From Fidelibacterota bacterium (GTDB lineage: Bacteria > Fidelibacterota > Marinisomatia > Marinisomatales > UBA1611), in assembly GCA_016784605.1 (NCBI GenBank), contig JADHUI010000002.1, positions 1-64,000 of the forward strand: a stretch of 64,000 nucleotides of DNA, read 5' to 3'. The notes under the pieces were generated by a model. It was not told the DNA's origin. It was given only the letters and a program-made list of their open reading frames with translations, and searched no databases. Within the stretch, counting starts at the first letter, position 1, and each line of letters opens with the position of its first letter. Made by a program: the position numbers and the translations under genes. This document shows, piece by piece, positions 34,877-44,404 of the stretch.

Positions 34877-36708
34877 TGATTGATCTCAAGGTTTATAATA
34901 CTGTCCCGAAATTATTTTGGTACCATGTTGAAAATAATGGTGACAAAATATCCATATGGAGAAAAGAAAAAGGATTGTGGGAATCCACAACTTGGGCAGA
35001 ATATGGTAATTATGTAAAAGATATCGCAAATGCATTACTTGATGCGGGTGTTAAACGTGGAGATAAAGTCTCCATCATTAGTTTGACTCGCTATGAATGG
35101 GTTGTTGTTGATTTAGCTATTATGTCTATTGGTGCAGTCACTGCTCCAGTTTATCCATCAAATACGGAAGAACAGGTTGAGTATATTGTTGACCACAGCC
35201 AATCCAAATTTGTTTTTGGGGAAGATCAAGAACAATTAGATAAAATGACAGAAATTTGGCCCAATATACCCGAAGTGGCTCAATTGGTCATTTTTGATAA
35301 ATATGTTCCAAAAGAAATTAATCATGTAATGACTTTGGATACTTTTCGAGAAAAAGGAAAGGCATACGGAGAACAAAATCCAAATGAATTGAAAAATAGA
35401 ATTCAAAATGGGAACCCAGAAGATTTGATTAGTTTTATTTATACTTCGGGAACGACGGGGAATCCCAAAGCTGGAATGATAAACAGTCGTAATGTTTTAG
35501 CTGTTGTAAAACATTTGCCGACAATTTATGGAATTTCAGAAAAGGATACTTCTATAGCCTATTTACCTTTGTCACACATTGCAGAACGTGACTTAGGCCA
35601 TTTTATGAAATTATGTTCTGGGAATATTACAATATTTGCAGAATCCATAGAAGATATGGCGGCCAATTTACGCCAAACAGGTCCCACCATTATGTTTGGG
35701 ACTCCACGCGTATTTGAAAAGTTTTATGCTCGGATTTCTTCTGGTGTAAAGGATGCGACTTGGCTCCAAAAAACGATTTTTAATTGGGCAATAGAAGTCG
35801 GAAAACAATACACACATAATAATGATAAAGAAATAGCACATTCTCTTTTTCTAAAATTGAAACATGCCATAGCGCATTTTCTCATTTTTGAAAAAATACA
35901 TGATATTTTTGGCGGGAATATTCGATTTATGATTTCAGGTGCCGCGCCCATTTCGCCAAATATTGTCCATTTTTTCCATTGGGTTGGGTTGGATATTTAT
36001 GAAGTATATGGTATGACAGAAACAACAGGGTTGATTTCAGCCAATCAAATGGGAAGAGCTAAAATTGGTTCAGTGGGTGAAATATATTTAGATACAGAAG
36101 TCAAGATTGCTGAAGATGGTGAAATCTGTTGTCGTGGTCCACAAAATATTTCTGGTTATTACAGGAATGATGAAGCCACAAAAGAATTACTCATTAAAGA
36201 TGAAAACGGTTTAGAATGGCTACATACCGGAGACGTGGGTCATATTGATGAAGATGGCTATTTGTTTATCACTGATCGGAAAAAAGATTTAATTATAACA
36301 GCGGGTGGAAAAAATGTTGCTCCCCAAAATATAGAGAATCTGATGAAAACAAGTGCCTATATTTCACAAGCCATGGTTTACGGTGACCGTAAACCATATT
36401 TAACGATGCTCCTTACTTTGGATGAAGATGAAATTGCAAAATTTGCGCGAGATAGAAAAATATTATATCAAGATTTAGCCGATTTATCCAAGAAACAGGA
36501 AGTGGTTGATTTATTGCACCATGAAATATCGATGCTAAACAAAGAATTAGCCAGTTATGAATCCATTAAAAAATTCCATATTCTAGAAGAAGAATTAGAC
36601 CAAGATAAGGATGAAGTTACACCAACACTTAAAGTAAAAAGAAAAGTTGTGATTACTAATTATCAATCAATTATTGATCAAATGTATGGTGGGAAAAAAG
36701 CAGACTAA
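34876..36708 (+). CDS. AMP-dependent acyl-CoA synthetase (FadD15-like)
   Basis: ANL-family ligase of about 610 residues that activates carboxylic acids to acyl-CoA via acyl-AMP. It shows ATP loop FIYTSGTTGNPKAGMINS, YEVYGMTETTG, the Asp of LHTGDVGHIDEDGY, the Arg/Lys hinge DRKKDLIITAGGKNVAPQ and a C-terminal catalytic-lid domain. Chain-length class resembles long-chain ligases of the FadD15/ACSBG kind. The start at 34876 overlaps the livF stop; the track start 15 bases earlier is in livF. The stop overlaps the convergent GNAT stop by three to four bases. Coupling to an importer suggests vectorial activation of the imported acid (inference). Confidence 0.92.
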   Translation: MIDLKVYNTVPKLFWYHVENNGDKISIWRKEKGLWESTTWAEYGNYVKDIANALLDAGVKRGDKVSIISLTRYEWVVVDLAIMSIGAVTAPVYPSNTEEQVEYIVDHSQSKFVFGEDQEQLDKMTEIWPNIPEVAQLVIFDKYVPKEINHVMTLDTFREKGKAYGEQNPNELKNRIQNGNPEDLISFIYTSGTTGNPKAGMINSRNVLAVVKHLPTIYGISEKDTSIAYLPLSHIAERDLGHFMKLCSGNITIFAESIEDMAANLRQTGPTIMFGTPRVFEKFYARISSGVKDATWLQKTIFNWAIEVGKQYTHNNDKEIAHSLFLKLKHAIAHFLIFEKIHDIFGGNIRFMISGAAPISPNIVHFFHWVGLDIYEVYGMTETTGLISANQMGRAKIGSVGEIYLDTEVKIAEDGEICCRGPQNISGYYRNDEATKELLIKDENGLEWLHTGDVGHIDEDGYLFITDRKKDLIITAGGKNVAPQNIENLMKTSAYISQAMVYGDRKPYLTMLLTLDEDEIAKFARDRKILYQDLADLSKKQEVVDLLHHEISMLNKELASYESIKKFHILEEELDQDKDEVTPTLKVKRKVVITNYQSIIDQMYGGKKAD

Positions 36709-37139
36709 TCGATATCTTTTTTAAAATGTGTCGCACGTCGAGAGATTGAAAATCCTACTTTTTCGTGTGCATGAATACTGAGTGGATAATCTTGAGTTGT
36801 ATCCGAAGCCATTTCGAAACATCCATTTTCTATTGCCCACAACTCAGCCTGATTATATAACGCTAATCCAAAACCGTTCCCTTGATATTCAGGTTTAACA
36901 TACCATCCTTCTACATACCCAATTTTATTTGATTTACATCCTAGAGCTTTATCTTTAATTGATAAATCTAAAAAGCCAATTGGATTTGAATTTTTATAAT
37001 AGATCCAACTTATTTGTTTAGGATCTTGAAGTGCTTTTCTACAATCAGGCAGAAGTTCATCGACAGTGTGCATAGGCCATAATTCGACTTGGAGAGTTAG
37101 AAGAGTATTAATATCAACAATTTGAACTTCTTTAATCAT
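36705..37139 (-). CDS. GNAT acetyltransferase, AAC(6')-like
   Basis: Protein of 144 residues with a complete GNAT fold close to the aminoglycoside 6'-N-acetyltransferase group. It has LWPMHTVDELLPDC near the N-terminus, VEGWYVKPEYQGNGFGLALYN as the acetyl-CoA loop (Q-x-x-G-x-G), then CFEMASDTTQDYPLSIHAHEKVGFSI. The GYVEGWYV and MASDT segments are characteristic of chromosomal AAC(6') enzymes. Natural substrate is unknown, and a resistance role should not be assumed. It lies three bases downstream of adenosine deaminase. Confidence 0.85.
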   Translation of the reverse strand: MIKEVQIVDINTLLTLQVELWPMHTVDELLPDCRKALQDPKQISWIYYKNSNPIGFLDLSIKDKALGCKSNKIGYVEGWYVKPEYQGNGFGLALYNQAELWAIENGCFEMASDTTQDYPLSIHAHEKVGFSISRRATHFKKDID

Positions 37140-37142
37140 CGA

Positions 37143-38180
37143 TTAACTATCAGAAATGTTTAATCTATTCTCTAAATCGAGAAATGACTGTTTAAAATGA
37201 TGTATCATTCCCATTTTAGTTTCAATGGGTTGAAGACTAGATTGAATTCCATTTAATACAAGGTGTTTGATTGTTTTTATATCAAAATGAAATGTGTCAA
37301 CAATGTTTAAAAATTCTTTGGTCAAGGTTGTACCAAACATGGGAGGATCATCTGAATTAATGGTGAGACATAATCCTTCTTCTAATAATTGAGGTAATGG
37401 ATGTTTGTCAAATGATTCGAAGACTCCGAGTTTTACATTGCTTGTTGGGCAAACTTCTAATGGGATTTGATGATCTCTCAAATATTGGACTAATTCTGGA
37501 TCTTCAATACAACGAACACCATGACCAATTCGTATGGCATTTAGTGATTGTATAGACCCCCAAATACTTTTCGGCCCTTCCGTTTCTCCTGCATGTGGTA
37601 CACTGGCTAAATCAAATTTTTTTGCTCTCCGAAAAATAGATTCAAATAATTCGGGTGGATGTCCAATTTCTGGGCCGCCTAACCCAAGAGCGACTATTCC
37701 ATTTCCCCTATTACGAATCGCCCAATTGACTAATTCCATTCCATCATCTATTGCTGTTTTCTCACGTGACATATCAGGGATGAGCCGTAATGTTACGCCT
37801 AATTCTTTTTCAGCTTCAAATCGTGCCTTATTTATTGCTTTTAATTGATCGTCTAAGGACACCTTATGTCTATGGTCTAATGGGGTAAAGGTTACTTCAG
37901 AATATTGAATATTTTGATGAGCTTGATTTTTTAAAAAATCGCTACTAATTAATTCAAAATCTTCCGCCGTTTGTAAACATTCACCTAAAATCCTATAAAT
38001 ATCGATAAAATGGTCAAAATCACTAAAAGAATACCATTTCTCAATATCGTCTAATGTTGATACGGGGAGGGATACATTATTTTTATCTGCGAGCTTGAGT
38101 AGCGTCTTTGGTTGAATGGAACCTTCCAAGTGTACATGTAATTCTACCTTTGGCATTTTACGAATAAATGAGTGAAGCAT
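37143..38180 (-). CDS. add: Adenosine deaminase
   Basis: TIM-barrel amidohydrolase of 345 residues. Metal and substrate motifs are intact: VELHVHLEGSIQPKTLL (HxH), SVPHAGETEGP (His and catalytic Glu), RIGHGVRCIED, LEVCPTSNVKLG and TINSDDPPMFGT (Asp-Asp). It converts adenosine to inosine in purine salvage; some relatives deaminate adenine or futalosine-type compounds. It is flanked by small GNAT genes on both sides with 2-3 base gaps, so the genes form one operon. Confidence 0.94.
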   Translation of the reverse strand: MLHSFIRKMPKVELHVHLEGSIQPKTLLKLADKNNVSLPVSTLDDIEKWYSFSDFDHFIDIYRILGECLQTAEDFELISSDFLKNQAHQNIQYSEVTFTPLDHRHKVSLDDQLKAINKARFEAEKELGVTLRLIPDMSREKTAIDDGMELVNWAIRNRGNGIVALGLGGPEIGHPPELFESIFRRAKKFDLASVPHAGETEGPKSIWGSIQSLNAIRIGHGVRCIEDPELVQYLRDHQIPLEVCPTSNVKLGVFESFDKHPLPQLLEEGLCLTINSDDPPMFGTTLTKEFLNIVDTFHFDIKTIKHLVLNGIQSSLQPIETKMGMIHHFKQSFLDLENRLNISDS

Positions 38181-38182
38181 AT

Positions 38183-38599
38183 TTATAATTCTTTTCTGAA
38201 AAAGATTTCGCCTATTCGATTTTCATTTATATTGGATAATAAACCAATTTCTTTAAAGCCCATATGTTTATGCCATTCCTGTGGTTCAGGTTCATTTTCC
38301 ATGGATGAACTAATGTAATAAGAATAGTCCTGCAACTTTAATACATCTTCTAGGAATGATAATAATTCTTTTCCAATCCCTTGTTTTCGGTATCTACTTT
38401 TAACCATAAGTAAAGATAAGAAAGGTAAGTGTCCCCACATAAATTCATATCGTATATGCCCAACATGCTTTCCTTCAAAAAGTGCAACCATAATGTGTCG
38501 GGACCGAATTTGATGCATTAAAACTTCATCTTTTAATGGATGTTGCCAGTGGAGATATTCGAAGTCTGACTCTTCCGAAAATCGAACAGATATATTCAT
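38183..38599 (-). CDS. GNAT family N-acetyltransferase
   Basis: Protein of 138 residues from the inner ATG (MNISVRFSEESDFEYL); the track start at 38635 overlaps the SDR gene. Acetyl-CoA binding loop SRYRKQGIGKELLSFLE (R/Q-x-x-G-x-G/A) is present, as is the C-terminal EWHKHMGFKEIG strand-helix. Substrate is unknown. The 8-base gap to the SDR upstream and 2-base gap to adenosine deaminase downstream place it in the same operon. Confidence 0.85.
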   Translation of the reverse strand: MNISVRFSEESDFEYLHWQHPLKDEVLMHQIRSRHIMVALFEGKHVGHIRYEFMWGHLPFLSLLMVKSRYRKQGIGKELLSFLEDVLKLQDYSYYISSSMENEPEPQEWHKHMGFKEIGLLSNINENRIGEIFFRKEL

Positions 38600-38607
38600 T
38601 AGATTGA

Positions 38608-39342
38608 TTAGACCGATACGAGTTTTATTAACCAACGTGGAAGGAATCTAAAAATAGGGACAATAATATTCCATTGCCATGGCAGAATATATTTTCGCTT
38701 TCCTTTTTGAATTGCTTTGGCAATTTTTCTAGAAGCTGTTTCAGAATCCATGAGAAATAACATCTTAAACGAATGCCCAGCAGTCATTTCGGTCGCAATC
38801 CAGCCAGGAAAGACGACTGTTGTAGAAATATTGTGACGAGATAAACTATAATCCCAACTATCTCCTAACACACGTACAGCCGCTTTAGACCCAGAATAAC
38901 CCCCATGACCGATTAATCCACGTGTTCCAGCAATTGAACTAATAATACATATTTGACCAGACTTTTGTTCTTTCATGGATGGTATAAATGGAATAACGGT
39001 ATTTGTTACACCTAAAATATTGATAGATAAAATGTTATTAATGGTGGATGCATCTCCAGATGATAATTTATCTGATCCTCCCACACCTGCGTTTGCTATT
39101 ACCGTATCGATACGTCCTGTTTGTTCTAAAAATGCATTAGCTGCATTTTGCACATCATCTTGGTTAGCCACATCCAATATAAAAGAAATGGCATTCCCAC
39201 CTAATTCTTTCACTTTATCTTCCACTGCCTTAAGGCGATCTTCTCGGCGTGCAACGAGTCCAACGGTTGCGCCTTTTTGTGCATAATGGTAAGCTAAAGA
39301 TTCTCCTATCCCACTACTTGCACCTGTAATAAATATGTTCAT
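38608..39342 (-). CDS. Short-chain dehydrogenase/reductase
   Basis: Protein of 244 residues with a classical SDR Rossmann fold. It has the cofactor motif TGASSGIGESLA, an NADPH-type Arg after beta-2 (VARREDRL), NAG in VIANAGVG, the catalytic Ser in CIISSIAGT and YxxxK in GYSGSKAAV. The C-terminus (KRKYILPWQWNIIVPIFRFLPRW) is hydrophobic and basic, typical of membrane-associated lipid-type SDRs. The substrate is unknown. It is the first gene of the minus-strand salvage/GNAT operon. Confidence 0.9.
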   Translation of the reverse strand: MNIFITGASSGIGESLAYHYAQKGATVGLVARREDRLKAVEDKVKELGGNAISFILDVANQDDVQNAANAFLEQTGRIDTVIANAGVGGSDKLSSGDASTINNILSINILGVTNTVIPFIPSMKEQKSGQICIISSIAGTRGLIGHGGYSGSKAAVRVLGDSWDYSLSRHNISTTVVFPGWIATEMTAGHSFKMLFLMDSETASRKIAKAIQKGKRKYILPWQWNIIVPIFRFLPRWLIKLVSV

Positions 39343-39440
39343 TGTGATTTCTCCGGAAAGTATTATATATAAATTTAAACCAAGAGTTTATTCATTCCGA
39401 GATTTGAAGTGCCATTATAAACAAAATGGTTAATAAAAAA

Positions 39441-39812
39441 TTATTGCAGTTTACTGGGGTTTAGTGCTTTGTACTCTTCATCTGTAAGTATTCTGGATCG
39501 GGTCATAAATCTTAGACCTAAAGGGATTTCAAGTGAAAAACTCGAACCACGCCCTTCTGATACATCAATAGTAATATGAGATCCCTTATAATATTCAAAT
39601 TGATCTTTAGCCATATAAAAGTCACAACCATGTATATGTCCTATACAAATATCTCTAGACCCAACTATAAAATCTCCTTTTTCAAAACACATGGGGGCGG
39701 AGCCATCACAACATCCTCCACTTTGATGGAACATAAGGTTTCCATGCTTTTTTCTAAGCTGGTCAATAACATCCTTTGCTTTATCCGTAACACTTACTCG
39801 TTCTAATATCAT
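39441..39812 (-). CDS. DUF779 family protein, aldehyde dehydrogenase partner
   Basis: Protein of 123 residues with the DUF779 signature HQSGGCCDGSAPMCF and later GCDFYMAKDQFEYYKGSHITIDVSEGRGSSFSLE. The family almost always sits next to acetaldehyde-type aldehyde dehydrogenases, as here. It is cytoplasmic with a conserved Cys cluster, and its role is unknown, possibly a metal-binding or regulatory partner. A strong hairpin separates it from the dehydrogenase gene. Confidence 0.88.
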   Translation of the reverse strand: MILERVSVTDKAKDVIDQLRKKHGNLMFHQSGGCCDGSAPMCFEKGDFIVGSRDICIGHIHGCDFYMAKDQFEYYKGSHITIDVSEGRGSSFSLEIPLGLRFMTRSRILTDEEYKALNPSKLQ

Positions 39813-39824
39813 AATTTTCTCTTA

Positions 39825-39851
39825 GAGCGGGCAGTAAATAACTGCCCGCTC
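39825..39851. repeat. Strong inverted repeat between ALDH and DUF779 genes
   Basis: GAGCGGGCAGT-AAATA-ACTGCCCGCTC makes an 11-bp perfect GC-rich stem in the 51-base gap. On the minus strand no clear T-run follows, so it looks more like an attenuator or mRNA-stability element than a full terminator. Confidence 0.75.
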
Positions 39852-39863
39852 ATGGCTTTTTAT

Positions 39864-41357
39864 TTAAAAGAATCCTAATGGGTTTTTATCGTAGGATGTT
39901 AACACATTTTTAGTATGACGATAATGATCTAACATCATTTTATGTGTTTCTCTCCCAATCCCGGATTTTTTATAACCACCAAATGAAGCATGTGCAGGAT
40001 ATGCATGATAACAGTTGCACCAAACACGACCAGCTTCTATTCCGCGAGACATTGATTGCATCTGATGAATATCTCGAGTCCAAACACCAGCACCCAATCC
40101 ATAGAGTGTATCATTGGCAATTTCCAATGCTTCGGCTTCATCTTTAAAAGTAGTTACACTTAACACGGGACCAAAAATTTCTTCCTGGAAGATACGCATT
40201 TTGTTATTACCTTTAAAAACAGTTGGTTTAATATAGAAACCATTGGGGTATGTTTCATTTTCGTAAGCTTCACCGCCTATGAGAACTTCGGCACCCTCTT
40301 GTTTGCCAATATCAATATAATTTAATATTTTTTGATATTGGTCGTTAGAAGCTTGAGCGCCCATCATCGTACCGCCATCCAAAGTATCACCCATTGTAAT
40401 GGCTTCAATACGTTTTAGGCATCGCTCCATAAAAGCATCATAGATATTTTCTTGAATCAAAGCTCTTGATGGACATGTACAAACTTCACCTTGGTTGAAA
40501 GCAAATAGGACGAGTCCTTCAATGGCTTTATCAAGGAAGTTGTCATATTCTGCCATAACGCTGTCAAAGAAAATATTTGGAGATTTTCCACCTAATTCCA
40601 ATGTGAATGGAATAATATTTTCAGAAGCATACTGCATGATAAGACGTCCAGTTGTCGTTTCACCTGTGAATGCAATTTTCTTTACATCAGGGTGAGTCGC
40701 TAATGGCTTTCCAGCTTCAGGGCCAAATCCATTTACTATATTAATGACACCAGCAGGTAAAATATCTGCAATAGCCTCAATAAGAAATAAAATTGAAACG
40801 GGTGTTTGTTCAGCAGGTTTTAATACAACACAATTTCCAGCGGCCAAAGCAGGAGCCAGTTTCCATGCAGCCATCAAAATAGGAAAATTCCACGGTATTA
40901 TTTGGCCAACAACGCCAAGTGGCTCATGGATTTCCATAGAAACCGTATTCCCATCCAGATCAGATACTTCACCTGATTCTGCACGAATAACACCTGCAAA
41001 ATAGCGGAAATGATCAACAGTCAATGGAATGTCTGCTGCCATTGTTTCACGGATAGCTTTCCCATTGTCCCAGGTTTCTACCAATGCAAGCTTTTCTAAA
41101 TTTGCTTCGATTCTATCCGCAATTTGATTTAGCAATGTGCTCCGCTCAGTTGCTGATGATTTGTTCCAAGTAGCCGCGGCTTTCCAAGCAGCATTAACAG
41201 CCAAATCAATATCATTCTTATTTGATTTTGGAACATTAGAAATTACACTTCCGTCAACCGGTGATTTATTTTCAAAGTATTCACCATCAACAGGAGGTAC
41301 CCATTCTCCACCAATATAATTTTCATATTGGGATTTAAATTCAGGTCTATTTGACAT
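39864..41357 (-). CDS. NAD-dependent aldehyde dehydrogenase (acetaldehyde type)
   Basis: Protein of 497 residues, full length for the ALDH superfamily. It has [22 protein letters not shown] (cofactor), [11 protein letters not shown], the general-base Glu in [13 protein letters not shown] and the catalytic Cys in [13 protein letters not shown]. The Cys-x-Cys at the active site and the partner DUF779 gene are typical of AldB/ExaC-like enzymes that oxidise acetaldehyde or similar short aldehydes to acids. An AAGGAGAAAG ribosome-binding site precedes the ATG. Cytoplasmic, homotetramer in the family. Confidence 0.94.
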   Translation of the reverse strand: MSNRPEFKSQYENYIGGEWVPPVDGEYFENKSPVDGSVISNVPKSNKNDIDLAVNAAWKAAATWNKSSATERSTLLNQIADRIEANLEKLALVETWDNGKAIRETMAADIPLTVDHFRYFAGVIRAESGEVSDLDGNTVSMEIHEPLGVVGQIIPWNFPILMAAWKLAPALAAGNCVVLKPAEQTPVSILFLIEAIADILPAGVINIVNGFGPEAGKPLATHPDVKKIAFTGETTTGRLIMQYASENIIPFTLELGGKSPNIFFDSVMAEYDNFLDKAIEGLVLFAFNQGEVCTCPSRALIQENIYDAFMERCLKRIEAITMGDTLDGGTMMGAQASNDQYQKILNYIDIGKQEGAEVLIGGEAYENETYPNGFYIKPTVFKGNNKMRIFQEEIFGPVLSVTTFKDEAEALEIANDTLYGLGAGVWTRDIHQMQSMSRGIEAGRVWCNCYHAYPAHASFGGYKKSGIGRETHKMMLDHYRHTKNVLTSYDKNPLGFF

Positions 41358-41446
41358 AGTCTTTCTCCTTTTTTTTCTTTTTTATTAAGCCCGCTATTCT
41401 AAACATTAAATCAATTAATTATAATATTATTTTAAGCATATTTCAA

Positions 41447-42559
41447 TCATAACTTGATAAAGATCTTTTTCCGGTACATCCAATATAATACGAGCCACCA
41501 TCCTAACACATGTGTTAAAGCAAAAAGGAGAGATCCATTAATGTCCCCTGCAAAAGGTTGGTAAACTGTTTTATATAAATAACCATATCCAGATGTTAAT
41601 TGTCCATCAATTGTAAATTTTATTTTTAAAATTGTTTTTGCCCAAAGGCCAGATCCAACGAAAATAAATAATGAATTTGTCCCAAATACTTCAAATGCCC
41701 AAAATGGTTTTTTCCAAGATTTTGCATCAATTATATATGTTAATATAGCTAAAACAAGAAAAGCTATTCCACCGGTAAATAGAACATATGTACTTGTCCA
41801 AAGGGCTTTATTGATTGGAAAAACAAATCCCCAAATCCACCCGATTGCAATTAACATAACGCCAAAGAGTGACATGCGTTTTGCGCTGTCTGAATACGAT
41901 TTTGTTGTATGAAGCATACCGCCTGCCAGATAGCCTAATAAAACAGTCCCAATGGATGGTAGTGTGCTTAAAATTCCTTCTGGGTCAAATGGAAGTCCCA
42001 TCCCACGCCATAAATGATTTTCCCCCAAAACCCATATATCAAATGTGCGAATAACATTTGAATCAACACTAAAAGGGTCTCCTGTTCCACCAAACCACAA
42101 AAGAGCCCAGTAAAATAATAATAGGCCCGATATTATTTGAATGATACGTTTAAAATCAAAGTTTATAGCAATTATTGATCCAATGCCATAAGCGAGCGCA
42201 ATGCGTTGTAAAACTCCCATAACTCTGAATGTAGACCAATCCCAATTTTGCCTAATAAAAGGAAATGCACTTAATAATAATCCTGCGACAAATATGGAAA
42301 CAGTTCGCCAAAAAACATGAATATAAAATTCCTTAGATCCGTATTGGTGCCAACGAATGAAAGCAAATCGCATTGAAGTTCCAACGATAAATAAGAAGAA
42401 TGGAAATACAAGATCCGTTAATGTACACCCATGCCATTTCGCATGGAGCAGAGGGGAATAAACATGAGCCCAGCTTCCAGGGTTATTAACCAAAATCATG
42501 AGGGCGATAGTCATGCCACGGAAAACATCAATCGAATAAATGCGCCTAGATTTAGTCAT
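41447..42559 (-). CDS. NagX/HGSNAT-like membrane acetyltransferase (COG4299 type)
   Basis: Membrane protein of 370 residues with about ten helices. The N-terminus RIYSIDVFRGMTIALMILVNNPGSWAHVY and the loop HAKWHGCTLTDLVFPFFLFIVG are the signatures of the heparan-alpha-glucosaminide N-acetyltransferase-like family. A conserved His (AKWHG) acts as acceptor in the lysosomal enzyme. Bacterial NagX proteins usually cluster with N-acetylglucosamine or chitin-use genes. It is the last gene in the minus-strand sugar operon, 12 bases after the symporter. The exact substrate is unknown. Confidence 0.88.
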   Translation of the reverse strand: MTKSRRIYSIDVFRGMTIALMILVNNPGSWAHVYSPLLHAKWHGCTLTDLVFPFFLFIVGTSMRFAFIRWHQYGSKEFYIHVFWRTVSIFVAGLLLSAFPFIRQNWDWSTFRVMGVLQRIALAYGIGSIIAINFDFKRIIQIISGLLLFYWALLWFGGTGDPFSVDSNVIRTFDIWVLGENHLWRGMGLPFDPEGILSTLPSIGTVLLGYLAGGMLHTTKSYSDSAKRMSLFGVMLIAIGWIWGFVFPINKALWTSTYVLFTGGIAFLVLAILTYIIDAKSWKKPFWAFEVFGTNSLFIFVGSGLWAKTILKIKFTIDGQLTSGYGYLYKTVYQPFAGDINGSLLFALTHVLGWWLVLYWMYRKKIFIKL

Positions 42560-42571
42560 TCAAATAGCCAT

Positions 42572-44404
42572 TTAGTTCAATTTAGATAAACTTCGATTCC
42601 AAATAAGATAAAATCCAATACCCGCGGCACCAAAAAGAAGAACCGCATAACTATAATTAAGAAAAATTAAATTCCCAATGCCAAATGTAAGACCATAAAT
42701 CATCATGACACCGGCAATCCATTGAACAAAAAAGCCTTCAGTGAGTGGTTGCATAGTATGTTCAAATCCTGATGCTATTGGTTTCCACCAGCCACCGGGT
42801 TGTACACGTTCATAAAATGCTGTTAAAGTTTCTTCTGATTCGGGCTCCGTAATTAATGTTGCTGTTACCCACGCTATAATCGCTAATGGGACTATAATCA
42901 TAAGTTTATGGTGGACTTGCAAAGAAATACCAAAAAGAATAGGCGATGAACCAAATAATTCATATGAATTTCCTGCTGCGATAGTTTGGCTCCAAGCTAA
43001 GACTTCCAAAGAAATTGTAATAATAATGGATGTAGCCAACGCAGTGATTTCACTCCAAGCATTCACTCTCCACCAAAACCAACGAAGGATTAGAACAAGA
43101 CCAATCCCCGCTCCCATGGAAAAAATAAATTCCCATGCTTTTGATATGCTTTGCATTTTCATCGCAGTGAATGCAGCCAGAACCATTAAAATGACCGTAA
43201 ATATTTTACCTACAAGAACATAATGTCTTTCTGATTCGTTAGGCTTAAAGAATCGCTTATAAATATCATTAATCATATAAGATGACCCCCAATTAAGATG
43301 AGTATCGATTGTGGACATAAATGCAGCAAGAAAGGACACAATAAGAATTCCTTTCATTCCAGGACCAAGTAAGGAATTCATAACTAAAGGATACCCCGCT
43401 TTTACTCCCAATTCAGAGTAAGATTCTGGAATGATTGGGAATAGAACAATAGACACAACAGCTACAATAATCCATGGCCAGACACGTAATGCATAATGAG
43501 CTGTATTGAACCAAAGTGTGGCTAATAACGCATGACGTTCATTTTTTGCAGATGACATTCTTTGGATAATATATCCACCGCCATCTGTACTATGATTGCT
43601 CCACCACATGACTGTAATAAAGATCATAAATTTAGAGAAGGGTGATTCCCAAAATGCACTTGTTGTAACACCAACATCAGGAGCCGGTGGAATAAATTTT
43701 AATGTATTATCATGAACAGCATCAGAGCCTAATAATGATGATAATTTTGCGAGTAATGGTTCCATGCCCCCAACAGCACTAACGGCAATGATGGCTAAAG
43801 CGATTGAACCAAACATGGCAATCATAAATTGAACGAGATCAGTAACAACGACACCCCAAAAACCAGATAGAATAGCATAAACCAATGCGATTATAACGCA
43901 AATCCATACAGCTGTCCATTTATCCATATTTAGCATAACTGAAATAATGGATGCCATCGCATTAATGACCCAACCCATGACGATAAAATTATATAATATG
44001 GCAAAATAGCTTGCTTTAAATGCACGTAAAAATGCAGCAGGTTTTCCACTATATCTTATTTCTAATAATTCATTATCTGTCAAAACTTCCGCTCTACGCC
44101 AAAGCCGAGAAAAAAGAAAAATACTTAAAATGGACCCAAGAACCATATTCCACCAAAACCAATTTTGCCAAATTCCCGGTCCTCTTACAAATTCTGTAAT
44201 GGCTAATGGTGTATCGGCGGCAAATGTGGTTGCTACCATGGATGTTCCAACTATCCACCAAGGTAATGATCTTCCAGAAAGAAAATATTCTTCTGTGCTA
44301 GACGATGCTCGTTTTGAAAAATATATTCCAACACCTAGCGAAAAGGCGATGTAAGAAATGATAATGGTCCAGTCAATCCAATGTAAAGCAATTGTGTCAG
44401 TCAT
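42572..44404 (-). CDS. Sodium:solute symporter (SSS family)
   Basis: Transporter of 610 residues with 13-15 helices and the LeuT-like SSS layout. It starts DWTIIISYIAFSLGVGIYFSKRASSSTEEYFLSGRSLPWW, a classic SSS N-terminus, with VATTFAADTPLAITEFV in the first core helix and LIVSFLAAFMSTIDTHLNWGSSYMINDIY in helix 8. The Na2-site Ser/Thr residues appear present. Neighbouring sugar kinase, lytic-transglycosylase-like and NagX genes suggest a sugar or amino-sugar substrate. It overlaps the SpoIID gene by 8 nt. Confidence 0.92.
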   Translation of the reverse strand: MTDTIALHWIDWTIIISYIAFSLGVGIYFSKRASSSTEEYFLSGRSLPWWIVGTSMVATTFAADTPLAITEFVRGPGIWQNWFWWNMVLGSILSIFLFSRLWRRAEVLTDNELLEIRYSGKPAAFLRAFKASYFAILYNFIVMGWVINAMASIISVMLNMDKWTAVWICVIIALVYAILSGFWGVVVTDLVQFMIAMFGSIALAIIAVSAVGGMEPLLAKLSSLLGSDAVHDNTLKFIPPAPDVGVTTSAFWESPFSKFMIFITVMWWSNHSTDGGGYIIQRMSSAKNERHALLATLWFNTAHYALRVWPWIIVAVVSIVLFPIIPESYSELGVKAGYPLVMNSLLGPGMKGILIVSFLAAFMSTIDTHLNWGSSYMINDIYKRFFKPNESERHYVLVGKIFTVILMVLAAFTAMKMQSISKAWEFIFSMGAGIGLVLILRWFWWRVNAWSEITALATSIIITISLEVLAWSQTIAAGNSYELFGSSPILFGISLQVHHKLMIIVPLAIIAWVTATLITEPESEETLTAFYERVQPGGWWKPIASGFEHTMQPLTEGFFVQWIAGVMMIYGLTFGIGNLIFLNYSYAVLLFGAAGIGFYLIWNRSLSKLN

